DNA from: Chitinophaga pinensis
Lineage (GTDB): Bacteria > Pseudomonadota > Gammaproteobacteria > Burkholderiales > SG8-41
Reading direction: 5' to 3'
NCBI GenBank assembly: GCA_943329075.2
Contig: CALQCM020000012.1
Coordinates: 1 to 64,000 of the forward strand
Length of the DNA: 64,000 nucleotides
The stretch's first letter is position 1, and every line of letters starts with the position of its first letter. The notes under the pieces were generated by a model, which ran no database searches, was not told the origin of the DNA, and worked only from the letters and a program-made list of their open reading frames with translations. A program made the position numbers and the translations under genes. Positions 1 to 9,560 of this stretch are shown here, in pieces.

Positions 1-192
1 CGGAACCTCGACGTGCAGCAGGTAACGTTCGGGAGCGCTGGCCTCCGGTTTCGCGACCGCTGCTGCAGGCTCGCTGACCGGCGCCTGTGCCTCCACCTGC
101 GCGGACAACTGCCCCGAGAACCCGGACGACAGCGCGAATAACGCGAGCGCGCGGGCTACAGACCAATGGCGTCGATTATTATTAGATTCCAT
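1..192 (-). CDS. Secreted protein of unknown function, 3' end cut by window edge
   Basis: An open frame runs from an ATG at 192 to the window edge (64 codons, no stop). The N-terminus has Asn/Arg residues followed by a hydrophobic stretch (VARALALFALSSGFSG) and then an Ala/Pro/Glu-rich linker, which fits a Sec signal peptide followed by a disordered segment. Its start overlaps the stop of the upstream lipoprotein gene by 11 bases, so it is probably the fourth gene of the cytochrome operon and translationally coupled. The missing C-terminus carries whatever domain would identify it, so no function is proposed. Confidence 0.6.
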   Translation of the reverse strand, partial: MESNNNRRHWSVARALALFALSSGFSGQLSAQVEAQAPVSEPAAAVAKPEASAPERYLLHVEVP

Positions 193-2017
193 TGCACACA
201 TTCGTCGCGGTGGTGTCGAGGAAGGGGCTTACCGGACAGTTCACGTAGCGCAATTGTCCGCCGGGCACTGCAATCGTATCGGCACGAGTGGCGCCGGGCG
301 CGTTCGCGATGCCGGTGCCCAGCACCACGCCGGCGTTGGCAAGTCCGAGGAACGCAACCATGTCGTCCTGATCAATACCGTCGCCGGAAATGCCGATGGC
401 GCCGACCAGTACAGCGCCACGATAGATCGGCACAGCGCCGGGGAATATCTGTATTCCGTTGGCAGCTTCGGCCACCGCGCTGCACGGGCCGGTTGTGACT
501 CCGCCATTTATATTAGCGACAACTTTCGTTTGTACCAAATCCAATTGCAGGCCGTCCGCGAATGGACTCCACGCCGCGAACGGTTTGGACAGCGGTCCCG
601 GCCCGTTAGCGTTGATGCCGTCGGGCAGAAACGGACGCGCGAGGTTACCGATCGCGCGGTTGCTGTAGGCAATACCGTTGGCAAGAGCACCGCCGATCAA
701 CGCCTGCATTGCAGCAACATAACCGGGAATAGTTCCGCCCAGACCGTTCAACGAAGCAGCCGCGGTTGTTTTAGAAAAGAGCAGCGCACTTCGCGCCTTC
801 TGAATCGCGACGTCGGTGCCGAATACAGGCGCGTCTGGAGTTCTAATCACACCCAGGATTACCGCAGCGGTATCGACCACAGATATGGTCACCTGCGCGC
901 GAGTGCCCAGTGGCTGGCGAATCTGTGCGCGCGCGCGATTGGCGATTTTGATCGCCTCAGCCAGGATTCGTTTGACCTCGGCCGCAGTTAACAAAGCATC
1001 TGTACCTGCGATGGGCGGAAAGCGATTTACGCCGGCGCCGTTATCGAGAACGTAGGCGCCAAGGCCAGCAAATTCAGGCGTAGCGGCATCGAGGCGAAAT
1101 CCGGATGCATTCGTGCTGAAAGCAACTCCCGCGGTAACCGCCGCGACGGCCTTGTAGGTGGGCACTATCAACAATGCGCCGCCGGCCGGTACTGCCGGCG
1201 CCGCGGCGGGATTGGAAACAATCGCCGCGGAGTCGATATAACGGAATGTGCGTCCATCCGCAGTAATGCGGTCGCCGCGGCGATTGACCGGCGCGTCAAA
1301 GCCGCTCGCACCAGCCACCGCAACGAGTTCATCGAGGTCTTGATCGATGTCATTGATATTTAGATCGAGACCATAAACGCCGTCGGCAATGACGCCAATA
1401 CCCCCGACAACGATGCCATTTTTGTAAAGGGGCAACCCGCCGGGATCTGCCGCCAATCCCAATGGTGACGGTCTGGGCCCCGCGGTGCTCACGGCGGTGT
1501 TAACAACATCAGAACACGACAAAGACGAGAACTGCACGCCGAATAAAGGCCCCCCCGGCGCGTTCACTTCTCCCGGATTGAAGTTCTCCTGCACGATCTG
1601 GCTCGCAGTACGCGTTGAGAATGCGTTGCCTTCGGATGACAGGTAGGCGCCGGTAATGGCTTTGCTGATGGCTGCGTACTCGGAAGGCACGGTATTGACG
1701 CCTTCAAGTCCGCCGACCACACCGCGCCCGCCCGAAATCGTAAACGTAGCCGCCGCACCGGTCATTTTGAAAACCCCCAGCACGTTACCCGACCTGTCAA
1801 CCACCGCGATGGTACCGAGCGCACCACGCGCCTGCGCCTCTTGCACCGCCTGGCTCAGGATGCGATTCACTTCAGCCGCGGTCAGCGCAGTGGGCGTCGC
1901 CGCCGCGCAACCACCTTCACAACCTGGCGCAGCGACCGTCGGACCGCCATCGCCACCTTCGCCGCCGCCGCAACCTAGCAGCGCCAAAGCGAGCAGCGCG
2001 CCAACCAGCAACCTCAT
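182..2017 (-). CDS. Lipoprotein with two GlcG/HbpS-like (DUF336) domains
   Basis: The 611-residue product starts with a lipoprotein signal peptide whose lipobox LLGC gives a lipidated Cys16, then a Gly/Cys-rich linker. Two GlcG-type domains follow, at about 44-240 and 341-560; each opens with LTAAEV.RIL, has a V.VVD strand and ends in a GG(I)GI/IGISGDG-type segment (the second with DGIDQDD). GlcG/HbpS proteins are usually single-domain, about 140-190 residues, and several bind heme, so a lipidated double version is unusual. The ATG overlaps the stop of the decaheme cytochrome gene as ATGA, implying translational coupling. A role in heme handling or as a periplasmic partner of the cytochrome is inference. 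A 46-codon upstream extension of the frame exists but lacks a signal peptide and lies inside the cytochrome gene. Confidence 0.85.
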   Translation of the reverse strand: MRLLVGALLALALLGCGGGEGGDGGPTVAAPGCEGGCAAATPTALTAAEVNRILSQAVQEAQARGALGTIAVVDRSGNVLGVFKMTGAAATFTISGGRGVVGGLEGVNTVPSEYAAISKAITGAYLSSEGNAFSTRTASQIVQENFNPGEVNAPGGPLFGVQFSSLSCSDVVNTAVSTAGPRPSPLGLAADPGGLPLYKNGIVVGGIGVIADGVYGLDLNINDIDQDLDELVAVAGASGFDAPVNRRGDRITADGRTFRYIDSAAIVSNPAAAPAVPAGGALLIVPTYKAVAAVTAGVAFSTNASGFRLDAATPEFAGLGAYVLDNGAGVNRFPPIAGTDALLTAAEVKRILAEAIKIANRARAQIRQPLGTRAQVTISVVDTAAVILGVIRTPDAPVFGTDVAIQKARSALLFSKTTAAASLNGLGGTIPGYVAAMQALIGGALANGIAYSNRAIGNLARPFLPDGINANGPGPLSKPFAAWSPFADGLQLDLVQTKVVANINGGVTTGPCSAVAEAANGIQIFPGAVPIYRGAVLVGAIGISGDGIDQDDMVAFLGLANAGVVLGTGIANAPGATRADTIAVPGGQLRYVNCPVSPFLDTTATNVCNGI

Positions 2018-3783
2018 TTCTTCCCTCGCGCGAGCATCTGCGCCTGGGCCACCCCATGCCAGTAATCGCGACCGGCGTGGAATTTGTGACAAGTGGCGCA
2101 ATCCGACGTCACCTTGCCGACGACCGCGACGGCACCGACGTGGCATTCGCGGCACGACGTGATGTCGGGCATCGCGATATGCTTGGAGTCTTTCGAATTA
2201 GACACGTCGTGACAGAGTGTGCATTTTTCTGTCGTGTGCTTGGCGTGGCTGAACATGGACTGCGGCATCCAGATTTGCGTGATGCGCACCGGCGCGACCT
2301 TCCAGCCTGCGCCGTCGGCCTTGCGGGCAACCTCGTGGCAGGTCGAACAAACCTTGCGCGTTTCAAACAATTCGCGCAACACCAGATTCGCCTTTTGATC
2401 GGCGATGCGCAGCGCCGCCTGGCGCTCCTGATAAGTGAGCACCGCACCCGGCCGCATGCGTGGTAAATCTTTCGGTGGATTGACGTCCGGCGGCACGTCA
2501 CCGAGCACGAGGCGGGCATAAAACTCGCGCAACATGGTCGCAATCTCGGCTTCGTCGCCGTGCACCACCTGACGCTTGGTCACTTGCGGCTCGAACGCGA
2601 GCGAATGGCAGCTCTGACAATGCGATTCCATTGATATTGACGCCATCAAACGGCCGCCTTCGTTCGGCTGGTGGCAGTCCGCGCATTTGAGAATTGTGCG
2701 CCGCCCCTGCGCATCAAGAGTGCCCGCGGTATCGCGTTTACCTTCCGGGTCACGTACGCCGTCCGGGTCGAGATGCAACTTATGGTTGAATTTCAGGTTT
2801 GAGCGCTCCACCATGTCTGGCGACGCGGGTTTGCCCTGACGCACGCGGCGAATTACTTCGGGCTTGTCGGCATCCATCAGCGAGAGCCGGAATTCCGGAT
2901 GCGCAGTGCGGAAGTCCGCGGCCTTTTCCGATTTCGCGTCGGCCGCGACGATCTTAACGTCACGGTGGCAATCTGCGCACTGCTCCTGGGCGCGCGGCGC
3001 CATCTGCACGCCTTTGTGATCCCGGTGACACTCGGCGCAACGCGTATCGCGAAACGCCTGTCCTTGCGCCCCGGTCAGTTCTGCGGCAGGCACGTGTTCC
3101 TTGATCTGCTTGTGGCATTCGATGCACGACAGATCCTTGACCTGCACGAATGGTAACCCGTGGCATGCGCGGCAGTCGGCGCCGAACGGCTGGTGGCTGC
3201 GGGAAACAGGCCCTGGATTCCAGGTCTGCGCGAACTTCGCCGACATGGTACGCACCACGCTCTCGGCGCTACTGGACGCCGACTTGGCATCCGGTGCCTG
3301 CGCATAACCAAGCAGATCCGCGCCAATCGGCACCAGCAGGCACAGCAGCAATATCCCGATAAAGCCTATATACGCAAGCCGGCGCTTGGATACGCGCGGC
3401 GACCGCAACACGAAACGCTGACCTTCACCACCGAACGATGGCAGCGGGACAGCCAGCGTAACCGCGAGCGCCAGCGGCAGACCTGCCGGCGGCACTTCTA
3501 CCTCCAATATATACGGCCCGACTTCAATCCGATCACCCAACGCCAGTTTTGCACCGTCGACCGCACGGCCGTTGATCTGAATGCGGCCCGGTTCGGCCTC
3601 CAGCGTCACGCCGGCCTCCGCCACGGTTATCTGCGCGTGCTGGAGCGCGACACGGGGATCGGGCAGATGAACCTGGCATTGCGTGCCACGACCGATGTTT
3701 ATCAACGGCCCTGCAACCCGCTGCTGATCGCGCTGCTGCTGGCCGCGCCGGTTTAGACTGATATAGGTGACTTGTATGTCCAC
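2014..3783 (-). CDS. FHA domain - transmembrane - decaheme cytochrome c fusion
   Basis: The 589-residue protein has three parts. Residues about 1-95 form an FHA-like domain (INIGRGTQCQVHL, then ALQHAQI), residues 136-157 one membrane helix, and the rest carries ten CxxCH heme motifs at Cys204, 220, 249, 269, 367, 389, 479, 521, 544 and 562. The expected topology is FHA in the cytoplasm and hemes in the periplasm. FHA domains bind phosphothreonine, but the usual Ser after the GR loop is Ala here (VALQHA), so phosphopeptide binding is uncertain. The start is GTG with a weak ribosome binding site, 16 bases after the membrane cytochrome gene. Extracytoplasmic electron transfer is strongly suggested; the electron donor and acceptor are unknown. 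Confidence 0.9.
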   Translation of the reverse strand: MDIQVTYISLNRRGQQQRDQQRVAGPLINIGRGTQCQVHLPDPRVALQHAQITVAEAGVTLEAEPGRIQINGRAVDGAKLALGDRIEVGPYILEVEVPPAGLPLALAVTLAVPLPSFGGEGQRFVLRSPRVSKRRLAYIGFIGILLLCLLVPIGADLLGYAQAPDAKSASSSAESVVRTMSAKFAQTWNPGPVSRSHQPFGADCRACHGLPFVQVKDLSCIECHKQIKEHVPAAELTGAQGQAFRDTRCAECHRDHKGVQMAPRAQEQCADCHRDVKIVAADAKSEKAADFRTAHPEFRLSLMDADKPEVIRRVRQGKPASPDMVERSNLKFNHKLHLDPDGVRDPEGKRDTAGTLDAQGRRTILKCADCHQPNEGGRLMASISMESHCQSCHSLAFEPQVTKRQVVHGDEAEIATMLREFYARLVLGDVPPDVNPPKDLPRMRPGAVLTYQERQAALRIADQKANLVLRELFETRKVCSTCHEVARKADGAGWKVAPVRITQIWMPQSMFSHAKHTTEKCTLCHDVSNSKDSKHIAMPDITSCRECHVGAVAVVGKVTSDCATCHKFHAGRDYWHGVAQAQMLARGKK

Positions 3784-3799
3784 GGTGTAGGCCGCTGTG

Positions 3800-4660
3800 C
3801 TACCAGAAGTAAAAAACGGAAATTATGTGCGCGGTCAACGCTGCAAGCAGCGCAAACGACAAGGGCACGTGAAAATAAAGCCAGACCTGCATTAGCGCGC
3901 GAAACTTCAAATCGCGCCGCACGCGATCCGTGAGCGTGACAATGCGCGACATCTCTCCGACCAGTTGCTCCTGCGCCTTGGTCTGCGCCGCGCTCAGCTT
4001 CAGCGTACTCGATTTAAGCAAGTTGTCGCGCGCGACGCGCATCGGGTGTTTGGGATCGACGCCCGCCAACTGGCGGCGGAAACTGCCCTGCAGCGCGGAT
4101 TTCTCCGCAGCGCGCTTGGAGGCATCCATAACCAGCGTATTAACCTCATCCGGCAACTCGAGCGCAATGCGTTTACATTTGCTCTCCAGGTCGGCGACTT
4201 TCAACAGCATCGTTTCCAGCGTCTCGCCGGCCAGATTGGCCGTCATATACTCCGGGTAGCGCAGGTAGGAATACATACCGAAGAAGCCGCTGGCGATTAC
4301 CAGCATCATCAGCACGTAGGCGAGCGTGTGAATATTCCAGCCGAACTCAAACGCGCAATGCAGCGACGCAACAATGACGAGACTGGTGCCCAGATAGACG
4401 TGCGCCGAGGTCCACCCTTGCACGCTGCCGAGACTGGATTGATAGCTGCGTTTGCGCACGCCGAGCAGCATGAGCCAGAGAATAAGCACCGCGCCGATGG
4501 TTCCCAGCGTGTAACCCAGCCAGGTTCCACCATACGGCTTTAGATATGCCGCGGGCGGCTCGTGCCAACAATAAACGCCGATCGCCGCCACGCACAATAG
4601 AAGCGCGACCTTGAAATAGCGTCCGTGTTTGAACTCAAGAATCGATTGATGTTGTCGCAT
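3800..4660 (-). CDS. Integral membrane b-type cytochrome-like protein
   Basis: The 286-residue protein has about five hydrophobic helices (roughly 17-34, 47-67, 84-104, 111-130, 258-283). Two helices carry His pairs spaced 14 residues apart, His87/His101 and His264/His278, the pattern expected of a bis-heme b cytochrome; His111 is a further candidate. A charged, helix-prone loop of about 120 residues separates helices 4 and 5. It is the first gene of the operon with the decaheme cytochrome, so it probably exchanges electrons between the quinone pool and the periplasmic hemes. Heme ligation is inferred from spacing only; I recognise no exact family. Confidence 0.75.
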   Translation of the reverse strand: MRQHQSILEFKHGRYFKVALLLCVAAIGVYCWHEPPAAYLKPYGGTWLGYTLGTIGAVLILWLMLLGVRKRSYQSSLGSVQGWTSAHVYLGTSLVIVASLHCAFEFGWNIHTLAYVLMMLVIASGFFGMYSYLRYPEYMTANLAGETLETMLLKVADLESKCKRIALELPDEVNTLVMDASKRAAEKSALQGSFRRQLAGVDPKHPMRVARDNLLKSSTLKLSAAQTKAQEQLVGEMSRIVTLTDRVRRDLKFRALMQVWLYFHVPLSFALLAALTAHIISVFYFW

Positions 4661-5815
4661 CGGTCATCGTGTAAAACCAGACAATTGCTACACTTTTAAG
4701 TCTGTGCTCGCGCCCAATATGCGCAATCGAACACAGAATTCATTGATCAAAGACTATAGCACAAAGGCACAGAGAGCTGCCTCGTTATTTTACACAAAAC
4801 AACCACTTTTACCATTTCAACATGTCCATCGTAATCACCCCGATTCCCTGCTTAAAAAGTAAGCAGGTCGATTGAACACCCGGGTCAATTTTCATTCGGC
4901 CGCAACCGCATGCGCAAATAATGCTTGAACACGATCTGGGGCGGAGAACACGCCAGGACAAATAAAGTGTGCGCGGAACGGCAACGGCCGATTTACCCGC
5001 TGACCGAGGACTGGAAAATCGGGTTCGACTCGCTGGCGCAGGTAGTCGCGATGGGATATTTGAAGCGAGACGAAATGCGCCGCGACCGCTCGAACGATGA
5101 CCAGAAAGGTCAAAGCTGCGGGCAAAACAAGAGCGTCGATATCCAAAGTCACTATGACGCCCGGCTACGGCCACGGCGCCACAGAAAACCCAAAGAGCCG
5201 CGGGATCTGTGCTACGTAGCGCGCGCGGTGGCGAGAGCCAAGACAATGATTCGGCATGCGGTGAAGACAATCGGCGCAACGCATCCAATGACGCCAACAA
5301 GCCGCGAGGAAGCCCCCCCCTAAATCCCTCGCCACCAAGTCGCAACGGTTTGTGCGTTCATCTCGCGCATATTCTGCTGATTAGTTTTATACGTCGCGGC
5401 GCCGGAGCGTCACCCCATGAATCCCAAACACCGGCATCTGCCTATTGCCGTTCATGGGTTTATTAAGCTAAAAGTTGCCCGCCATGTCTGGTGGTTGTGC
5501 TGCGCTGGCAGAGGCATGGGAAATGTGGCTGTCGTCGCCATCTTATATTCGTTCATCTCCAATGACAGCATCACCACCGTGCCTACGGATGAAGTCTTGC
5601 GTTCGTGATGCCGTGACCGATCAAAGCCAGCGACGTTGCAGCACTAAACTTCGTTACGATTGGCGGTGCGCATGAAACAGGCATCACTGCAATCGCAGCG
5701 CCTGCTCGCTGCTGCGAGCATCGTGTTCGTATCAATCGTTGAACGAGCAAAACATCAGAGTCATATTTATTCTGCGTGCTCATGAGAATTGATTCTAACC
5801 CCGTCCATTACCCAT
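4661..5815. other. 1.15-kb stretch without a convincing gene
   Basis: No frame here has clean start, codon use and family resemblance together. The 4680-4860 part is AT-richer than its surroundings and is the likely promoter region of the minus-strand cytochrome operon. Around 4892-5160 one minus-strand frame gives a short hydrophobic stretch (LVLPAALTFLVIVRAV) just downstream of an in-frame TAG, which could be a decayed gene. A structured inverted repeat lies at 5414-5458. The rest shows nothing I can name. Confidence 0.5.
5414..5458. repeat. Two-part hairpin followed by a T-rich run
   Basis: CCCATGAA at 5414-5421 pairs with TTCATGGG at 5451-5458. Inside, CGGCA at 5432-5436 pairs with TGCCG at 5446-5450, directly stacked on the outer stem. 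The sequence TTTATTAAG follows. It could be an intrinsic terminator on the plus strand or part of an unrecognised structured RNA; there is no clear plus-strand gene upstream. Confidence 0.4.
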
Positions 5816-6688
5816 TCATTTCAATTTGAATCCCCGTTCCGGCGGCGTGCCGGCCAAAAAACGGTTTGCAGTCAATGCGGGGACCTTCACGTCATCGCAG
5901 ACTTTGCGAACACGGTAGGTTTCAATCGGCGGTATCCAGTCCGTTTTCAGGTTGCAGCTGACTTCAACACAGGAAATGCTTTTGAGCCACGCACAGATCC
6001 TCACTTCAGAACCGTCCGCGCCGGCGATTTCAGTGAGATAGGTCGCGCCCGCATAGTATGGTTTGTTCGCGCCGTTTTCGGCATGCACGTCCTGTAGCAG
6101 CGAGTAAAAGGTTCCGTTCGTTTCCAGCATGGACAGGACCGTCGTCATGAAGTCGAAAATATTGGTCGAGTACGAGAAGCCGCCGATGACGTCGGTGATG
6201 AGGCGGAACCGTCCGAGTTCGCCCGGCAAATATTCGCGCAGGGGTTTGCCGGGCAGGTACTGTAATTGATCGCCACCGAGTTTTGCCGCAGTCTCGTTCC
6301 AGGCTGGTAATCGGCGGTCCTCGATCGAGATGGCGACGGCTTTTGCCTTGCGCTCGGCGTGCTCAAGGCCATCGCGGCGCAAGCGGGACTCAAAATAATC
6401 CAACACGGCCTGGCCCTGACCGGCGCCGATATCGAGCCAGCGGTCCGTCGGGCCAAGATCCGCAAGCGAGCGATCGAACCCGGCGGCCAACGTGTGGGTA
6501 TAGGACAGCAACGAGCGGTCAACGACGTAACCCTCGGGCTGCTTTTCGCCGCGGCTCTGGTAAATGTTCTCCTGTTTGGTGATTTCGTCGGCAAACGGCG
6601 CTGCGCCGGCGTCCGCCGCGCCGGATGTGCCGGGCCACAGCGCGGGCAATAGCAGCAGGGCAAAGACGCGTATACTGTTTTTTATCAT
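5816..6688 (-). CDS. Secreted SAM-dependent methyltransferase-like protein
   Basis: The 290-residue product begins with a Sec signal peptide (VFALLLLPALWPG, probable cleavage near residue 24). The mature part contains a class I methyltransferase nucleotide motif, D86-I-G-A-G-Q-G92, followed by an acidic strand end (ISIED) and a later ITDVIGGFSYS segment that resembles motif IV. The ATG at 6688 is preceded by a good GGAGA site; a longer upstream frame lacks a signal peptide. SAM is cytoplasmic, so an exported methyltransferase fold is odd: it may bind another ligand or be a repurposed fold. The gene is divergent from the lipoprotein hydrolase across 120 bases. Confidence 0.7.
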   Translation of the reverse strand: MIKNSIRVFALLLLPALWPGTSGAADAGAAPFADEITKQENIYQSRGEKQPEGYVVDRSLLSYTHTLAAGFDRSLADLGPTDRWLDIGAGQGQAVLDYFESRLRRDGLEHAERKAKAVAISIEDRRLPAWNETAAKLGGDQLQYLPGKPLREYLPGELGRFRLITDVIGGFSYSTNIFDFMTTVLSMLETNGTFYSLLQDVHAENGANKPYYAGATYLTEIAGADGSEVRICAWLKSISCVEVSCNLKTDWIPPIETYRVRKVCDDVKVPALTANRFLAGTPPERGFKLK

Positions 6689-6808
6689 GCTGGGTTCTCC
6701 ATCCGGGGTGGCAAGCAGAGTATGCAGAGCGGCGCCCGAGGATTCTATCAAACAATGCGAGGCCTTCCCGCTGCGCAGCAATGCCCGGCGAAATGAGAAT
6801 TTTCCGCC

Positions 6809-7735
6809 ATGAACCGACTCTCGATCGCCACCGGCCGGATTGTTATTCTCATCGCGTGGCTGGCGCTCGCCTTCGGTTGTGCAAAGCCGCCCGCCACGCC
6901 CAAGACGCCGCTCAAGGCAACCACGTTCAGCGAGTTGCAGCAAAATTTGCTCAAGCGCGAACCCAACCTCGACCAATTCAGATTGCGCGGGCCATTCGAG
7001 GTTGTCGAAACGAGCGATCGCGAGATCCGCCTGTCAGCCACCGAAGCGGTCAATGCGGATTTGTATTTGTCGGTGCATGCGGATCCGGCACCGCTCGTCA
7101 TCATCCTGCACGGCTATGAAAGCACCAAGGAGACGCATGCCTATCAGGCTGCGCATCTGGCGTCGTGGGGGATACACACGCTCGCCGTGCAGTTGCCCAA
7201 CAAGGGGCCGTGGGTCGGCAACGGCAGAACGCTGGCCAAACTCGTTAAGTTGATTCATGCGCGGCCGGACCTCATCGGCCGCCGCATCGATCCGAATAAA
7301 ATCATTCTCGCCGGGCATTCGTTCGGCGGCACCTCGGTCATCGTGGCGCTCGCCGAGCGCGGTCCGGTCGCCGGCGGCATTTTGCTTGACCCTTCGGTGA
7401 TCGCCAGCGACATGCCGCGGTATTTGGCGCAGGTCGCCGTGCCGGTGTTGCTGTTGGGCGCCGACGAATATTATTCATTGATGCGCAATCGCGATTACTT
7501 TTACCGCTTTATGCGCAGCGGCATTGCCGAAATTTCGATCCGCGACGCAGTGCACGAGGACGCGCAATATCCCGCCGACGTCGGCGTTGCCTCGGAAGAG
7601 CAGCAGATCACCTTTGTCAGCGCGATGACTGCCGCGGCGTTCAGTATTGCCGCGACCGGCAATTACGACTTTGCGTGGAGCAGCTTCAACGAGGGTTCGG
7701 GGCGCAACCGGTTTTTCAGCGCGCGGAAGAAGTAA
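6809..7735 (+). CDS. Lipoprotein alpha/beta hydrolase
   Basis: The 308-residue product has a lipoprotein signal with Cys24 (LALAFGC). Its alpha/beta-hydrolase core shows the oxyanion HG at 101-102 (VIILHGYES), the nucleophile elbow GHSFGG with Ser171, and a candidate catalytic His in DAVHEDAQ near residue 250. It should act in the periplasm or on the inner face of the outer membrane. The fold resembles dienelactone hydrolase/chlorophyllase-like esterases, but the substrate is unknown. Confidence 0.8.
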   Translation: MNRLSIATGRIVILIAWLALAFGCAKPPATPKTPLKATTFSELQQNLLKREPNLDQFRLRGPFEVVETSDREIRLSATEAVNADLYLSVHADPAPLVIILHGYESTKETHAYQAAHLASWGIHTLAVQLPNKGPWVGNGRTLAKLVKLIHARPDLIGRRIDPNKIILAGHSFGGTSVIVALAERGPVAGGILLDPSVIASDMPRYLAQVAVPVLLLGADEYYSLMRNRDYFYRFMRSGIAEISIRDAVHEDAQYPADVGVASEEQQITFVSAMTAAAFSIAATGNYDFAWSSFNEGSGRNRFFSARKK

Positions 7736-8075
7736 CTCGGACCCCGGGCGGACTGCAACTGTCTTGACAGTTTGCACATGGTTATCTGCGCTTGCCGCGT
7801 CAAAGATATCCAATGGAAGGCGCTCATCGCATGCGAACTCTGCCGGTAACCGCTGGTGTGCTGGTGCTGGCCGCAAACACGCCAGCGTCGTAGTCCTTTC
7901 CCGAAATTACCTGTCAGTCGTTTTGCTCCAACCAGACATTCACGCCAAAATTCCGCCTTCTGCAATAGTAGAGCCGTTTTTGTTTTGCGCGCACCACGGG
8001 CAAGCGCTTTTCCGTGCATTGCCCTTAAAATACCGCCTGCACGCATCCTTTCCAACTCAATACAGGTTATCGCCC
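7736..8075. other. Intergenic region with no recognisable gene
   Basis: The 340 bases between the lipoprotein hydrolase and the aldehyde dehydrogenase are open in the aldehyde dehydrogenase frame, but the translation is Ser/Arg-rich, lacks family similarity and precedes the conserved N-terminus. I see no hairpin or RNA gene. It probably holds the aldehyde dehydrogenase promoter. Confidence 0.4.
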
Positions 8076-9509
8076 ATGTATCCAAACACGCTGCTTCACA
8101 TCGACGGTCAATGGTGCCCCGCGGCTTCCGGCCGCACGCTGCCGGTGGTCAACCCGGCCGACCACAAACAGATCGGCACCGTTGCCTATGCCGAAAAAAA
8201 CGACCTCGACCGCGCCTTGGATGCCGCGGAAAAAGGTTTTAAGGCGTGGCGCAAAGTGTCGGCCTTTGAGCGCTGCAAGATCATGCGCAAAGCGGCGGAT
8301 CTGTTCCGTGAGCGTGCTGACACGGTTGCGGAATACATGACCTTTGAACAAGGCAAACCGGTCGGCGAAGCGAAACTGGAAACGCTGGCGGGTGCCGACC
8401 TGATCGACTGGTTCGCCGAAGAAGGCCGGCGCGCCTACGGCCGCGTGATTCCGGCACGCGCCGAAGGCATCTATCAGCTCGTGGTGAAGGAGCCGGTCGG
8501 CCCGGTGGCTGCGTTTACGCCGTGGAACTTCCCGATCAACCAGGCCGTGCGCAAACTGTCGGCAGCACTGGCGACCGGATGTTCGATCATTCTGAAAGCG
8601 CCGGAAGAAACGCCCGCTTCACCGGCCGAACTGGTGCGCGCGTTCGTCGATGCCGGCGTGCCCGCCGGCGTCATCAATCTGGTCTACGGCAGCCCTGCGG
8701 AGATTTCCAGCTATCTGATTCCACATCCGGTCATCCGTAAAATCACCTTCACGGGCTCCACACCGGTCGGCAAACAGCTCGCAGCCATGGCCGGCCAGCA
8801 CATGAAGCGCGCAACGATGGAACTCGGCGGACACGCGCCGGTGATCATTTTTGACGATGCCGATATTGAACTCGCGGCAAAAACCATGGCGTTCATGAAA
8901 TATCGCAATGCCGGCCAGGTCTGCGTCTCACCCACTCGCTTTCTGGTGCAGGAAGGCGTCTACAAGCAGTTTGTCGAAAAATTCACCGAGGGGGCAAAGG
9001 CGGTCAAGGTCGGCGACGGCTTCGACCCCGCCACCCGGATGGCCACGCTGGCTAATCCGCGCCGGCAAAGCGCGATGGTCGCCAACGTCGAAGACGCGAA
9101 GAAACACGGCGGCAAACTGCAGACCGGTGGCTACCCGATCGGCGAGAAAGGCAACTTCTTCGAACCCACGGTAATCACCGAACTGCCAACCGATGCGATG
9201 GCCATGAACACCGAGCCCTTCGGCCCGCTCGCCATCATCAATCCATTCAAAACCTTCGACGATGCGGTGAGCGAAGCGAACCGCCTGCCCTACGGACTGG
9301 CCGCGTATGCGTGGACGAAATCCGCGAAAACGGCAAACGCGATCGCCTCACAGGTCGAGACCGGCATGATAACCATCAACCATCTCGGCTTTGCACTGCC
9401 CGAAGTGCCGTTCGGTGGCGTCAAGGATTCCGGTTACGGCTCGGAGGGCGGCGCCGATGCCATTGAGCCCTACCTCGTCGCAAAGTTCGTCACACAGGCC
9501 GGCCTGTAA
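8076..9509 (+). CDS. NAD(P)-dependent aldehyde dehydrogenase, succinate-semialdehyde type
   Basis: The 477-residue product is a full-length ALDH-superfamily enzyme. Visible motifs are the cofactor region TPWNFPINQ (149-157), the FTGSTPVGK loop (225-233), general-base Glu249 in MELGGHAP and catalytic Cys283 in NAGQVCVSP. The length and the sequence around Cys283 match succinate-semialdehyde/glycolaldehyde-type dehydrogenases (GabD-like), which oxidise small semialdehydes in the cytoplasm. The ATG at 8076 starts exactly where the family starts ([13 protein letters not shown]). It is a single gene, convergent with the 2-hydroxyacid dehydrogenase. The exact substrate is not certain. Confidence 0.9.
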   Translation: MYPNTLLHIDGQWCPAASGRTLPVVNPADHKQIGTVAYAEKNDLDRALDAAEKGFKAWRKVSAFERCKIMRKAADLFRERADTVAEYMTFEQGKPVGEAKLETLAGADLIDWFAEEGRRAYGRVIPARAEGIYQLVVKEPVGPVAAFTPWNFPINQAVRKLSAALATGCSIILKAPEETPASPAELVRAFVDAGVPAGVINLVYGSPAEISSYLIPHPVIRKITFTGSTPVGKQLAAMAGQHMKRATMELGGHAPVIIFDDADIELAAKTMAFMKYRNAGQVCVSPTRFLVQEGVYKQFVEKFTEGAKAVKVGDGFDPATRMATLANPRRQSAMVANVEDAKKHGGKLQTGGYPIGEKGNFFEPTVITELPTDAMAMNTEPFGPLAIINPFKTFDDAVSEANRLPYGLAAYAWTKSAKTANAIASQVETGMITINHLGFALPEVPFGGVKDSGYGSEGGADAIEPYLVAKFVTQAGL

Positions 9510-9522
9510 GCAAGGCGGAGGC

Positions 9523-9553
9523 GCAGATCCGGCGCGTGCAGTGCCGGGTCTGC
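9523..9553. terminator. Hairpin between convergent genes
   Basis: Positions 9523-9533 and 9543-9553 form an 11-bp stem with one T-G wobble and a nine-base loop, between the convergent aldehyde dehydrogenase and hydroxyacid dehydrogenase genes. No U-tract follows on either strand, so it would be a weak or Rho-assisted terminator. Confidence 0.4.
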
Positions 9554-9560
9554 ACAACGC

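Noticed and set aside
4809..5345. 178-codon minus-strand frame in the gap after the cytochrome operon
   Set aside because: Ser/Arg/Pro-rich translation, no ribosome site and no domain; overlapping frames look equally coding, so none is reported as a gene.
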